The position numbers were made by a program, and so were the translations under genes. From Nostoc foliaceum FACHB-393 (GTDB lineage Bacteria > Cyanobacteriota > Cyanobacteriia > Cyanobacteriales > Nostocaceae), in contig NZ_JACJTD010000020.1 in NCBI RefSeq assembly GCF_014698505.1, forward strand, positions 62,001 to 126,000: a stretch of 64,000 nucleotides of DNA, written 5' to 3'. Numbering within the stretch: the stretch's first letter is position 1; every line of letters starts with the position of its first letter. This document shows positions 36,830-44,996 of the stretch, in pieces. The notes under the pieces are model-generated. The model saw only the letters and a program-made list of their open reading frames with translations, had not been told where the DNA came from and ran no database searches.

Positions 36830-37882
36830 ATGGTATCTACAGACCCACAATCGAACTTTAACAATCCGACACAATTTATAGAGGGATGGTACTGGGTATT
36901 AGCATCAAAAAAATTAAAAATTGGCAAGGTAAAACCTCTAACTTTGCTAGGTAGAAATCTGGCAATTTATCGGGGAGTTAGTGGTCAGGTAGTAGCTATA
37001 GATGCCTATTGTCCACACATGGGCGCTCATTTAGCAGAAGGTAAGGTAGAAGGTGATGGAATTCGCTGCTTTTTTCATAATTGGAAGTATGACAGTCGCG
37101 GAATTTGTGTAGATGTTCCTTCTTTGAAAAAACCGCTACCTGTGTGTATTAAAACTTGGCATACGGCAGAAAAGTACGGCATGATTTGGGTTTGGGTGGG
37201 AGAAGAAAAGCCAAGCTCGCTGCCTTTTGTACCAGAATTAGAACAATCAGATTGTGATTATATATTGGGGACTCGCTTTGTCAAAAACTGCCATCCCAAT
37301 GTCTTGCTAATTAATGCGATTGATGCTCACCATTTCAATACTGTACACAATTTACCTTTAGAGATTGTGTTTGATTCTCAAGACCTCAATCCTAACGCTA
37401 TTACCTTTAGCAACACTACACGGGGAGGAGATGATTCCTGGTTAATTCGCCTGATTCGCCCTCTATATCGCAACGAAGTTACTTATAGTATGTGTTACTG
37501 GTATGGCAGCACTGGCACTGTGACGCTAGGCCCGGATTTTCTGCATTTCTACATTATATTTACACTGCGAATGATAGAAGGTGGCAAAACTGAAGGGCAA
37601 ACAATTCTTGTGACTCCCAAGCGTCCTGGATTTTGGGGATGGGTTTTAAATCGTGGTTTGTTATGGTTAACCCAGCAGGTTAGTAATTACTTTGCAAAAG
37701 GGGATACACAGGTATTTCAAACAATTCAGTTTGATTTAAAGACTCCTACTAAAGCAGATCAATCTATTCTGGAATTTATTCAGCATGTTAATCACCAGAA
37801 AGCTTTAAGCTGGGGAACTTGGGACACTGTTAATTATCCAAATATTCAAACTTTATCAACACCTAATAGTAATTTGCTATGA
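36830..37882 (+). CDS. Rieske non-haem iron oxygenase B
   Basis: 350 residues from ATG 36830 (MVSTDPQSNFNNPTQFIEGW). Rieske ligands are Cys61/His63 in CPHMGAHLAEG and Cys80/His83 in RCFFHNW. The iron-site motif is NAIDAHHFNTVHNL. It is clearly a paralogue of Rieske A, with the same architecture and motif spacing, so the two may act in succession or as a heteromer. A longer frame from 36773 overlaps the previous gene and is rejected. Hydrophobic stretch near 263-280. Confidence 0.88.
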   Translation: MVSTDPQSNFNNPTQFIEGWYWVLASKKLKIGKVKPLTLLGRNLAIYRGVSGQVVAIDAYCPHMGAHLAEGKVEGDGIRCFFHNWKYDSRGICVDVPSLKKPLPVCIKTWHTAEKYGMIWVWVGEEKPSSLPFVPELEQSDCDYILGTRFVKNCHPNVLLINAIDAHHFNTVHNLPLEIVFDSQDLNPNAITFSNTTRGGDDSWLIRLIRPLYRNEVTYSMCYWYGSTGTVTLGPDFLHFYIIFTLRMIEGGKTEGQTILVTPKRPGFWGWVLNRGLLWLTQQVSNYFAKGDTQVFQTIQFDLKTPTKADQSILEFIQHVNHQKALSWGTWDTVNYPNIQTLSTPNSNLL

Positions 37883-38002
37883 AGATGCAGTTAATTATTA
37901 AACGAACCGCCAAGTACGCCAAGAGAGAGAAGGAGTAATTATTAAGTGTAAAAAGACGGAGAATTAGTATAACCTTGAATTCACTTTAATTCAATAGAAA
38001 AA

Positions 38003-38908
38003 ATGGATTTAAAATATAATATTGTTGGTTTTGACCTACCACACACAGGTTCTAATGACCGTTTGCAACGGATATTAACAGCAGCATTACCCAATCAGAA
38101 TAATTATGCTAATTACCCGCAATTAAATTATTGGGATGCGGAATTTTTCAACTTACATCAAGTCAACATTTTTCAGCAATCTAATGTTAATGAAAAATCT
38201 GCTATTCTGGAACTTGCCAATTGCAGTCTGTTAGAAGAATCATATTTCATTGAGAAAGCAGGCGTTGGCTACATGGCAAAAATGGTACTGTTAGCCGAAA
38301 CAGTTGAAGAACGAATGCTTTATGGATTGTTTACGGCTGATGAAGCTACCCACCTTCACAAAATTAGCCATTTTTTACCAGCAATGGAAGTAACTAGTAC
38401 TAACGATCCGTTTTTGCGCTTACTATCAGAAGTGGTTGAAAGTGCAGATAAAACAGTTTTGTTGTTTGTGCTGCAAGTCGTTTTAGAAGGATGGGGTTTA
38501 AGCCATTATCGGCGTTTAGCGAAGGAATGCCGCTATCCAGTTTTAGCAGAACTTTTTTCTAGTTTTTTACAATCTGAATCCCGTCATCACGCTACGGGAA
38601 CCACCTTGTTTAATCAAATTACTGTTTCAGCATTCAGTGAAACAACAATTCTCGATGTATTGGCACAGTTTTTGTTTATGGTACAGGTGGGGCCACAAAG
38701 CGTACTAACAGCAGTCGAACAAGTGAAAGGACATCTGACGCGATCGCAAAAAATCCAAGTCTTAGAAGAACTAGATACACAGACTCACAGTGGAACCCGA
38801 TTACAAATATTGCGATCGCTTATGGGGGGAACATCAGCCCAGTCTATCCTGCAAAATTTAGAAGAACGCGGAGCTTTTGAACCACTCCCCGCCCATCAAT
38901 GTGTGTAA
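38003..38908 (+). CDS. Ferritin-like diiron protein A
   Basis: 301 residues, helical, with the carboxylate/histidine pattern of a four-helix diiron centre: LLEESYFIEKAG, TADEATHLHKIS (E..H), LQVVLEGWGLSHYRR and QSESRHHATG (ExxH). Such proteins include N-oxygenases, aldehyde-deformylating oxygenases and fatty-acid-modifying enzymes. It is placed between Rieske B and the second diiron gene on the same strand. Substrate unknown. Confidence 0.72.
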   Translation: MDLKYNIVGFDLPHTGSNDRLQRILTAALPNQNNYANYPQLNYWDAEFFNLHQVNIFQQSNVNEKSAILELANCSLLEESYFIEKAGVGYMAKMVLLAETVEERMLYGLFTADEATHLHKISHFLPAMEVTSTNDPFLRLLSEVVESADKTVLLFVLQVVLEGWGLSHYRRLAKECRYPVLAELFSSFLQSESRHHATGTTLFNQITVSAFSETTILDVLAQFLFMVQVGPQSVLTAVEQVKGHLTRSQKIQVLEELDTQTHSGTRLQILRSLMGGTSAQSILQNLEERGAFEPLPAHQCV

Positions 38909-38947
38909 TAAATATCAATCTTATCTCTGCGTTAAATAAAAACGGAT

Positions 38948-40153
38948 ATGGAAAAAACTATTCATCGCAAATTACAAATTAATCACACTCGCAACAAACA
39001 GCAAGACCATACTGCTTTAATGGATGAAGCAGTTACTAATTTTCGCTATGACGATTGTCAAAACGAGTATTGGAATCCAGAGGAATTTTCCCTGCTATAT
39101 GGTACACCTTTATGGGAACAGTCCAGCCAACATCAGCGTATAATTTTGAACCAACTTTACTGGGTAGCTTACTACTCACAAATTGTTTCTGCGGAAATTG
39201 CAACTATATTTTTCAATCAAACCAGTGCAGCCGGACTTTACGCCCAAGAAGATTTTCGCTTAATCTGCGATACCTTAGATTTGGAATCCGCACAAGAGCG
39301 ATCGCACATTAACGCCTTCCGCACAATTGCCAAACAGGTTGAACAAGCGTTATTTGGGGAACTTATCTTTACCTACCCTATGCGCGGCCCCTTTACAGAA
39401 ACAATGGTTTATGCTGACACCAATGCTCTAAAAACTTGGTGGAAAAAAATTCAACTTCAATACTTTGGGCTGATTTCTGCGAATAATACTTTTTTGGCTT
39501 GTCAGTATTTCACTGTCAGGGGAGTAAGGACACTAAATGGCAAGTTAGTACAGCATAAACTCAGCAATTATTATCAAAAACATCCCCATCCTGAAGCTGC
39601 TCCAATTCCTGCTAAAATCTCCTATTATCACTTCATGGATGAAAGTTTTCACTTCAATAGTTCGACAATTATATCTCACGATGTTGTCACTTGCCTTAAG
39701 CCACCGACTGCTTATGAGCGACTGGTTGCTAATTTAGGATTGCTAGGATGTCAGCGCGATCATTTTCATTTTTCGGCGGCGATTAACGGGATATTTTGGT
39801 ACGATCCGGCGCTGTATAGCAACATTTATCGGGTGTTGCGATCGCGCATTTTTGAGATGAGTGACATGGATGCTAAAGAAATGATGCGGCGTTGTTTTAC
39901 GGAAGAATCGGAAGGATTACACCGCAGTTTTTCAACTCATCAGGAGGCGATGAAATCTTATCGGGTGTATGTTGAAAAGCTCGATTATCTTTGGCAACGT
40001 AATCGAGATATGTCGCTGATGGCTACTAATTCAATTTATCGATATTTGGCGGCTCAAAAAAGGGCTTTTAAAAGTTTTGAACATAAAGAGGATTTGTTCT
40101 TATCTCACGCAGAGACGCAGAGGCGCACAGAGGAATGGAAGAGTATTGTTTAG
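38948..40153 (+). CDS. Diiron oxygenase, AurF-like (ferritin-like protein B)
   Basis: 401 residues. Candidate metal ligands are in SAEIATIFFNQ, AQERSHINAF (ExxH), FMDESFHFNSS (ExxH), SDMDAKEMMR and SEGLHRSFSTH. The length and helix pattern fit the AurF/CmlI class of arylamine N-oxygenases or related diiron oxygenases, but the aligned family could also be a distinct cyanobacterial group. It is probably co-transcribed with diiron A (40-bp gap) and followed closely by a ferredoxin, the likely electron donor. Confidence 0.68.
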   Translation: MEKTIHRKLQINHTRNKQQDHTALMDEAVTNFRYDDCQNEYWNPEEFSLLYGTPLWEQSSQHQRIILNQLYWVAYYSQIVSAEIATIFFNQTSAAGLYAQEDFRLICDTLDLESAQERSHINAFRTIAKQVEQALFGELIFTYPMRGPFTETMVYADTNALKTWWKKIQLQYFGLISANNTFLACQYFTVRGVRTLNGKLVQHKLSNYYQKHPHPEAAPIPAKISYYHFMDESFHFNSSTIISHDVVTCLKPPTAYERLVANLGLLGCQRDHFHFSAAINGIFWYDPALYSNIYRVLRSRIFEMSDMDAKEMMRRCFTEESEGLHRSFSTHQEAMKSYRVYVEKLDYLWQRNRDMSLMATNSIYRYLAAQKRAFKSFEHKEDLFLSHAETQRRTEEWKSIV

Positions 40154-40171
40154 GTAAAATTATTGCGTATT

Positions 40172-40471
40172 ATGGCTGATTTGTGTAAGATATCGTTTCC
40201 GGGAAGTGATTTTGTTACTATCACTCTGGAATGTCATCAAAGTTTGTCTGAACATCTCACGATTCAGAATTCACCTGTTTTGTTTGGTTGTCGGACTGGT
40301 ATTTGTGGCACTTGTTTGGTTGAGGTTATTGGTGATATTTTTCCTCCCCAACCTGATGAACAGGAAATGTTGGAGATATTAGCAGCTAATCATCCTCATG
40401 CGCGATTAGCTTGTCAGCTTGATGTTACAGGTAATGTTGAAATTCGTAAGCTGGAAGGTGAATTTGGTTAA
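40172..40471 (+). CDS. [2Fe-2S] ferredoxin of the oxygenase cluster
   Basis: 99 residues from ATG 40172 (MADLCKISFPGSDFVTITLE). Cluster ligands are Cys40, Cys45 and Cys48 in FGCRTGICGTCLV and Cys81 in LACQLDV. The spacing is that of plant-type ferredoxins serving oxygenases. Its position directly after two diiron genes and among three Rieske genes suggests it is the shared reductant. The three codons upstream (TTG start) are less likely. Confidence 0.9.
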   Translation: MADLCKISFPGSDFVTITLECHQSLSEHLTIQNSPVLFGCRTGICGTCLVEVIGDIFPPQPDEQEMLEILAANHPHARLACQLDVTGNVEIRKLEGEFG

Positions 40472-40502
40472 ACTTAGTTTAAAGACTTAGTTAAATAAAA
40501 TT

Positions 40503-40748
40503 ATGGAAACTGTAAATATCCATCAAGCTGAAACGAATCTCTCACAGCTTTTGTTGCGGGTAGAGCATGGAGAAGAAATCATTATTTCTGACAGAGGCAT
40601 TCCCATTGCGAAGTTAGTTCCGTTTCGCACTTTATCAAATCGCCGCGATAGTTTAGGACAAGATAAAGGGCGTTTTGTAGTGCCAGAGGACTTTAACGCC
40701 CCTTTACCAGATGAGATGTTAGCAGCATTTGAGGGCGGTGAGGAGTGA
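40503..40748 (+). CDS. Phd/YefM-family antitoxin
   Basis: 81 residues. The N-terminus METVNIHQAETNLSQLLLRV and the strand EIIISDRGIPIAKLVPF are the Phd DNA-binding domain; the acidic C-terminus (FNAPLPDEMLAAFEGGEE) is the toxin-binding tail. It overlaps the PIN toxin start by 4 bp. It sits between the ferredoxin and the mCpol operon. Confidence 0.93.
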   Translation: METVNIHQAETNLSQLLLRVEHGEEIIISDRGIPIAKLVPFRTLSNRRDSLGQDKGRFVVPEDFNAPLPDEMLAAFEGGEE

Positions 40749-41143
40749 AACTTTTGCTAGATACGCAGTGTTGGTTATGGTGGTTTGCACAACCAGAGCG
40801 TTTGAATGAGGAGGTGATCGCACACATTGCCGATGAAAACAATGAATTATGGTTATCAGTTGCCAGTATTTGGGAAATAGGTATAAAAGTTGCCATCGGT
40901 AAGTTACCACTGCCAGATCCTTTAGACAGTTATATTTCTAGTCGGATGGCACAGTTGGGAATGCGATCGCTGGAAATTACAGCGTCTCATGCTTTACAAG
41001 CGGCTGCTTTACCATTGCATCATCGAGATCCTTTTGACAGAATGTTGATTGCACAGGCTCAGATAGAAGAAATGACGCTTGTAAGTGCCGATTCAATGTT
41101 CAATAAATACGATATTTCTCTGGTGTGGGCTACCAAATCGTGA
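40745..41143 (+). CDS. PIN-domain toxin (VapC-like ribonuclease)
   Basis: 132 residues from GTG 40745, overlapping the antitoxin stop (GTGA). PIN acidic residues are visible: Asp6 in LLLDTQCWLWW, Glu in SVASIWEIGIK, Asp in HHRDPFDRMLIAQA and Asp in LVSADSMFNKYD. It cleaves RNA (tRNA or rRNA in characterised members) when the antitoxin is lost. The sequence type (DTQCWLWW) is the common cyanobacterial partner of Phd-type antitoxins. Confidence 0.93.
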   Translation: MKLLLDTQCWLWWFAQPERLNEEVIAHIADENNELWLSVASIWEIGIKVAIGKLPLPDPLDSYISSRMAQLGMRSLEITASHALQAAALPLHHRDPFDRMLIAQAQIEEMTLVSADSMFNKYDISLVWATKS

Positions 41144-41161
41144 ATATTTTTACGTAATCTT

Positions 41162-41944
41162 TTAAGTACGTATAGGAAAGTAAATGAGGAAAAATGAAAT
41201 AATTCCCAATACGGTTCCGACAGTACTCATAGCTTGTGCAAACACACTACTGAAACCAAGAATAGAAATCGCTGCAAGTGTTAAACCTATAAATAAAACA
41301 GTACCAAATATCGAAACCAACAAAGGAGTTGTTCTGATCAAGACTGATTTAGTACTCTCCTTAAATATCGGTGTTGAGACTAAATTAGTATAGTTATATT
41401 TTTTACTATCTTCTAATTCATGAATAAGTGTTTTCCAAGGCTTATCGAAATCAGGCTTTACTAATAATTCAAACGTATATAAACTATTAATATTTTCAAG
41501 CAAAGAACAAGCAAATATATCTCCTATATAAACTTTGGATACTGCTGTAACATCAATAATTAAGTCTTTATTTTTTTTAAGTAATGATATGTATTGTCTT
41601 AAGTCGAGATATTGAATTCTTTCAACTTTCCAATCGATATTATCTGATAAACAAAAGCTATACTTTGCTTTCAATCTAGAAAATTCATCAGGATTGTAAA
41701 CAGTATCAAGGGAAACAACTGTATCTTTACGATCACCAATGTAGTACTTGTAACAACCGATTGAAAGGTTCTGAATTAAGTTATAAACATTTGTTCGCAA
41801 CAAATTTAGTTTAACTTGTTCAGTTTGACTATCTTCAACCTGAACAAATATGATCTTCTTTGTGCCTTCTTCAATACAACGGACAATTGAATTAAGATAT
41901 TGATCTGGTCTATCAGTAGTTACGAAAATATATAGTGCTTTCAA
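41162..41944 (-). CDS. Two-transmembrane effector of an mCpol (Panoptes-like) defence operon
   Basis: 260 residues. The N-terminal alpha/beta domain (about 1-165) begins with strand MKALYIFVTTDRPDQYL and helix NSIVRCIEEG, then KKIIFVQVED, and ends LIIDVTAVSKVYIGDIFACS, resembling a Rossmann/CARF-like nucleotide sensor. The C-terminus has two hydrophobic helices (about 207-231 and 238-256) and a short positive tail (FPIRT). It starts at TTG 41942-41944; GGAGG lies seven bases upstream and the codon overlaps the mCpol stop (TTGA), showing translational coupling. In characterised Panoptes systems the partner of mCpol is a 2TM membrane effector held inactive by the cyclic dinucleotide. That role is inferred from architecture and context. 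Confidence 0.75.
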   Translation of the reverse strand: MKALYIFVTTDRPDQYLNSIVRCIEEGTKKIIFVQVEDSQTEQVKLNLLRTNVYNLIQNLSIGCYKYYIGDRKDTVVSLDTVYNPDEFSRLKAKYSFCLSDNIDWKVERIQYLDLRQYISLLKKNKDLIIDVTAVSKVYIGDIFACSLLENINSLYTFELLVKPDFDKPWKTLIHELEDSKKYNYTNLVSTPIFKESTKSVLIRTTPLLVSIFGTVLFIGLTLAAISILGFSSVFAQAMSTVGTVLGIISFFLIYFPIRT

Positions 41945-42360
41945 TTCTGACCTCCACCAAAACTAATTACGCATCCCTTACCTGATACTTTTGCTTTTCT
42001 TAAAGAAATTAATGCCTCAACTGATGTACTACCAATGCCAAATGACATTGTTTTTCCAGTTTCTTTAAGAAACAAATATGAATAGGAAGTCAGAATTTCA
42101 ATTATATTTAAATCTGCTGAAACAGTGAAACATATATCATCACCAGCAACGTAAACTAAAGAAGCATGAATTTCCCTCTCTGCTAGTTCCGCTATATTTT
42201 CAAGAGTTACTTTTACTTTGGACGAAAACTGACTAGCTTCTTCAAGATTGTCTGAAAGTAGATAAAAATCAATTACATCACCGATGTTATCGCCATCACC
42301 TATACAGATTAGTGAGTTTTTGTACACGCTATCTCTTGAAACTCCTCGCTGAAAACTCAT
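41941..42360 (-). CDS. Minimal CRISPR polymerase (mCpol), Panoptes OptS-like cyclic-nucleotide synthase
   Basis: 139 residues from ATG 42358-42360 (MSFQRGVSRDSVYKNSLICI). It is the size of a lone Cas10/GGDEF-type palm domain. First metal site: Asp22-x-Asp24 in ICIGDGDNIGDVIDFYLLSD. Second catalytic hairpin: AGDD (72-75) in LVYVAGDDICFTV. The closing motif is MSFGIGSTSVEALISLRKAK followed by VSGKG (to 129), the nucleotide-binding helix and lysine-rich loop typical of mCpol. These proteins make cyclic dinucleotides constitutively, and loss of the signal to phage sponges releases the effector. It is first in a two-gene minus-strand operon. No other CRISPR genes or arrays occur in the window. Confidence 0.85.
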   Translation of the reverse strand: MSFQRGVSRDSVYKNSLICIGDGDNIGDVIDFYLLSDNLEEASQFSSKVKVTLENIAELAEREIHASLVYVAGDDICFTVSADLNIIEILTSYSYLFLKETGKTMSFGIGSTSVEALISLRKAKVSGKGCVISFGGGQN

Positions 42361-42441
42361 CAACTACCTGACAATAATATACAGCAATGCAGTTCTACTC
42401 AAGACATTGCCATAATTTAAATACGATCGCTCCCACCCACT

Positions 42442-43464
42442 ATGCAATTTGCAGATTTTTGGTATATTGTCGCACTCAGCGAACAGTTACAACCTAACAA
42501 GGTATTATCACGCACCGTTTTAGGGGAATGGTTAGCGATATTTCGCGGTGAAGATGGACAACCCGTAGCTTTGCGCGATCGCTGTTTACACCGCAATAGC
42601 CGTCTATCATCAGGTAAAATCTGTAACGGTGCTTTACAATGTCCCTATCATGGCTGGGTATATGACGGAGTTGGAAACGTTATTGCAGTTCCAGCCGAAG
42701 GAGATGATTTCAAAGCTTCCCCACAGCGTCGAGCCAAGTGTTACGCTACCAAAGAACAGGATGGCTATGTTTATGTGCGGTTAGCCGATACCCCAAGCGT
42801 TAATTTTGAACCCTTTTCTATGCCTCACTACGGAGAAACAGGATGGGAGACGGTGCGGGTAATTAACCGTTTTGCTAACAACGTGACTAATTGTGCGGAG
42901 AACTTTATTGATATTCCCCATACGGCTTTTGTTCATCCTGGTGTTTTCCGTACTTCCCGCCAACAAAAGTTAGAGATGACTGTAGAACGCTGCAATGGTT
43001 CGGTTTTGGTGGAGTATCGCAACGAAAACAATAATTTGGGATGGTACAGCCGTTTTCTGAATTTGCAGGGTGCAGAGATTAAACATAGCGATCGCTTTTA
43101 TATGCCAAACATTACCTCTGTAGAGTATAAGATGGCACATAATCGCCATTTGTTCATTACCAGTCAATCTATTCCAGAAACCGATAATTCAACTCTCGTT
43201 TACACCGATGTCACCTATAACTACGGTATCTGGAATAAATTAGCACGTCCCTTTGTGCGGTGGACTGCTCAACACATTATCCGCCAAGACGTGGAAATTT
43301 TGGGTATTCAGGGAGAAGCGATCGCTAAATACGGGACACAATTTTATAATACGCCTGCGGACACAATTCATATATTTGTAGAGTCAATTATGGCAGCTAT
43401 ATCTCGTGGAGAAGATCCGCGTTTATTGCCAAATCAATCTGTAAAAGTTACATTTTGGGTTTGA
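42442..43464 (+). CDS. Rieske non-haem iron oxygenase C (vanillate demethylase-like)
   Basis: 340 residues. Rieske ligands are Cys48/His50 in RCLHRNSRLS and Cys67/His70 in CPYHGWVYD. The catalytic iron motif NCAENFIDIPHTAFVHPG is canonical (Asn/Asp-x-x-His-x4-His), with a later Asp in IRQDVEILGIQGEA. It belongs to the PobA/VanA-type monooxygenases, distinct from Rieske A and B. It starts 80 bases from the divergent mCpol operon and precedes the hydroxylase-acyltransferase-GH3 operon. Confidence 0.9.
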   Translation: MQFADFWYIVALSEQLQPNKVLSRTVLGEWLAIFRGEDGQPVALRDRCLHRNSRLSSGKICNGALQCPYHGWVYDGVGNVIAVPAEGDDFKASPQRRAKCYATKEQDGYVYVRLADTPSVNFEPFSMPHYGETGWETVRVINRFANNVTNCAENFIDIPHTAFVHPGVFRTSRQQKLEMTVERCNGSVLVEYRNENNNLGWYSRFLNLQGAEIKHSDRFYMPNITSVEYKMAHNRHLFITSQSIPETDNSTLVYTDVTYNYGIWNKLARPFVRWTAQHIIRQDVEILGIQGEAIAKYGTQFYNTPADTIHIFVESIMAAISRGEDPRLLPNQSVKVTFWV

Positions 43465-43477
43465 AAATAATTCGTAA

Positions 43478-43603
43478 TTACCCCCCTTAATCCCCCCTTG
43501 TAAAGGGGGGAGATTGGAAAATCCGGTTTCCTCCCCTTATAAAGGGGAGAGATCGGAAAATCCAGTTCCCTCCCCTTTATAAGGGGAGGGTTAGGGTGGG
43601 GTA
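43478..43603. repeat. Palindromic C/G-run element, copy 2
   Basis: Begins TTACCCCCCTTAATCCCCCC and ends GGGGAGGGTTAGGGTGGGGT, with two internal CCCCTTATAAAGGGG-type palindromes. Inverted relative to the copy at 2906-2991. It separates Rieske C from the next gene but holds no coding sequence. Confidence 0.7.
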
Positions 43604-43638
43604 AAACCCATGTTTAAAATCACTGTGAGTAATCAGAA

Positions 43639-44391
43639 GTGGAAATACAAAACTTTGCACAACTACTAATTTTTGCTGCTTTTATCGGATTAGTTGGTTG
43701 GACTCTTAGCAATCAGCTTGGACGAACTCAACTCAAAGTTAAAAGTCGTGAAGATTGGTTGCTAGATGGTACAGGATTAACGATTCAAGGAATTTTAATT
43801 CCCTTACTACAAGCTACTTTAGTTTATGGGCTTTATCAATATTTACTACCGACTCAACAAGGATATTTAAAAGTATCATTAGTTCCGGCTTTTATTATCA
43901 GTTTTGTTGTAGTTGATTATTTATATTATTGGAATCATCGTTTATTACATACTAAATTGTTGTGGAAAGTTCATCAAGTTCATCATACTGTTACTCAGAT
44001 GGATGTATTAGGAACTTCTCGCAACACACTTTGGACAAGCTTGTTAATTATATATTTATGGATACACACTTTATTTGTATATCTGTTAGCCGATCCCACA
44101 GGTTATTTACTTGGAGTCAGTCTAACTTCTGCCTTAGATTTGTGGCGACATAGCCGCTTGATAATTCCTGAAAGTAGCTGGTTTTATCAATTTTTATCTT
44201 CTTGGTTAATCTTACCACAGGATCATGCTTGGCATCATTGCCGCGAAGTCCACAATTATAACTATGGGGCTAATCTGAAAATTTGGGATAAGTTACATGG
44301 AACATATTATGAAAGCAAAAATTTGCCATCTATAATCGGAATTCCTAGCTCATTAAACTTGTTTCAAAAACTTTTCTTCCCATTTTCATGA
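43639..44391 (+). CDS. Fatty-acid hydroxylase/sterol desaturase-family membrane enzyme
   Basis: 250 residues from GTG 43639. The eight-histidine diiron pattern is present: NHRLLH, HQVHH, HSRL and HAWHHCREVHNY. Helices lie near 5-22, 50-68, 78-98 and 135-160. Family members hydroxylate or desaturate lipid, sterol or carotenoid substrates using di-iron and O2. The 3' end overlaps the next gene by 4 bp (ATGA). In context it probably modifies the same hydrophobic product as the Rieske enzymes. Confidence 0.88.
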   Translation: MEIQNFAQLLIFAAFIGLVGWTLSNQLGRTQLKVKSREDWLLDGTGLTIQGILIPLLQATLVYGLYQYLLPTQQGYLKVSLVPAFIISFVVVDYLYYWNHRLLHTKLLWKVHQVHHTVTQMDVLGTSRNTLWTSLLIIYLWIHTLFVYLLADPTGYLLGVSLTSALDLWRHSRLIIPESSWFYQFLSSWLILPQDHAWHHCREVHNYNYGANLKIWDKLHGTYYESKNLPSIIGIPSSLNLFQKLFFPFS

Positions 44392-44996
44392 CAGTTATAA
44401 GTAAAATTCTTTCCTTTTTTCCCACCTTTATATTATTGCTAACTGGGGCAGCAATAGTCTACCTCGCCTATTCACCCAATATCTTCAGCATTCTGGCGGT
44501 GTTCCTTTCTATTTATGGGCTACCAGTGCTAGTTTACCGCTTGCATAAACGGCTTTATCCTGTGCAGGAAGGTATTAGTTATTTACAAAATAAAGAATAT
44601 AGTCCCTGGTGGGGTAGTCATCAAATCCAGGTAATTTATATTGCAATTCCGGTGTTGGAAGCAGTGCTGCGACTGATTCCGGGGGTGTTTTCCTGTTGGT
44701 TGCGATTGTGGGGTGCTAAAGTGGGGCGAGATGTATACTGGACAACAAGATTGGAGATTGCCGATCGCAGTTTATTAGAAATTGGCGATCGCGTCGTTAT
44801 CGGGCATGGTGTCGGTATCTATTCTCACGTCATTAAACCCCGTAAGCAAAATTTAATGTTGTATGTCAAAAAAGTCAAGATTGGCAGCAATGTTTTTGTG
44901 GGAGCCGGATCTAATCTTGCTCCCGGTGTAATCATTGGCGATGGTTCTTATTTACCAGCAGCCACCAAGCTTTATCCTAATCAAAAGGTGCAATAA
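44388..44996 (+). CDS. Hexapeptide-repeat (left-handed beta-helix) acyltransferase-like membrane protein
   Basis: 202 residues. Two N-terminal membrane helices (about 10-30 and 32-50) are followed by a soluble part ending in hexapeptide repeats (VGRDVYWTTRLEIADRSLLEI; IGDRVVIGHGVGIY; IGSNVFVGAGSNLAPGVIIG). Such domains transfer acyl groups from CoA or ACP. Sandwiched by 4-bp and 1-bp overlaps between the hydroxylase and GH3 genes, it is firmly part of that operon. Confidence 0.8.
   Translation: MTVISKILSFFPTFILLLTGAAIVYLAYSPNIFSILAVFLSIYGLPVLVYRLHKRLYPVQEGISYLQNKEYSPWWGSHQIQVIYIAIPVLEAVLRLIPGVFSCWLRLWGAKVGRDVYWTTRLEIADRSLLEIGDRVVIGHGVGIYSHVIKPRKQNLMLYVKKVKIGSNVFVGAGSNLAPGVIIGDGSYLPAATKLYPNQKVQ

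Noticed and set aside
34834..37882. Rieske A and B as alpha subunits of a two-component dioxygenase with a beta subunit
   Set aside because: No small beta-subunit gene is present and the motif spacing is of the KshA/Neverland-like monooxygenase type.
41941..42360. mCpol gene as an ordinary GGDEF diguanylate cyclase
   Set aside because: Too short, motif is AGDD rather than GGDEF, the closing helix fits mCpol, and it is coupled to a membrane effector.
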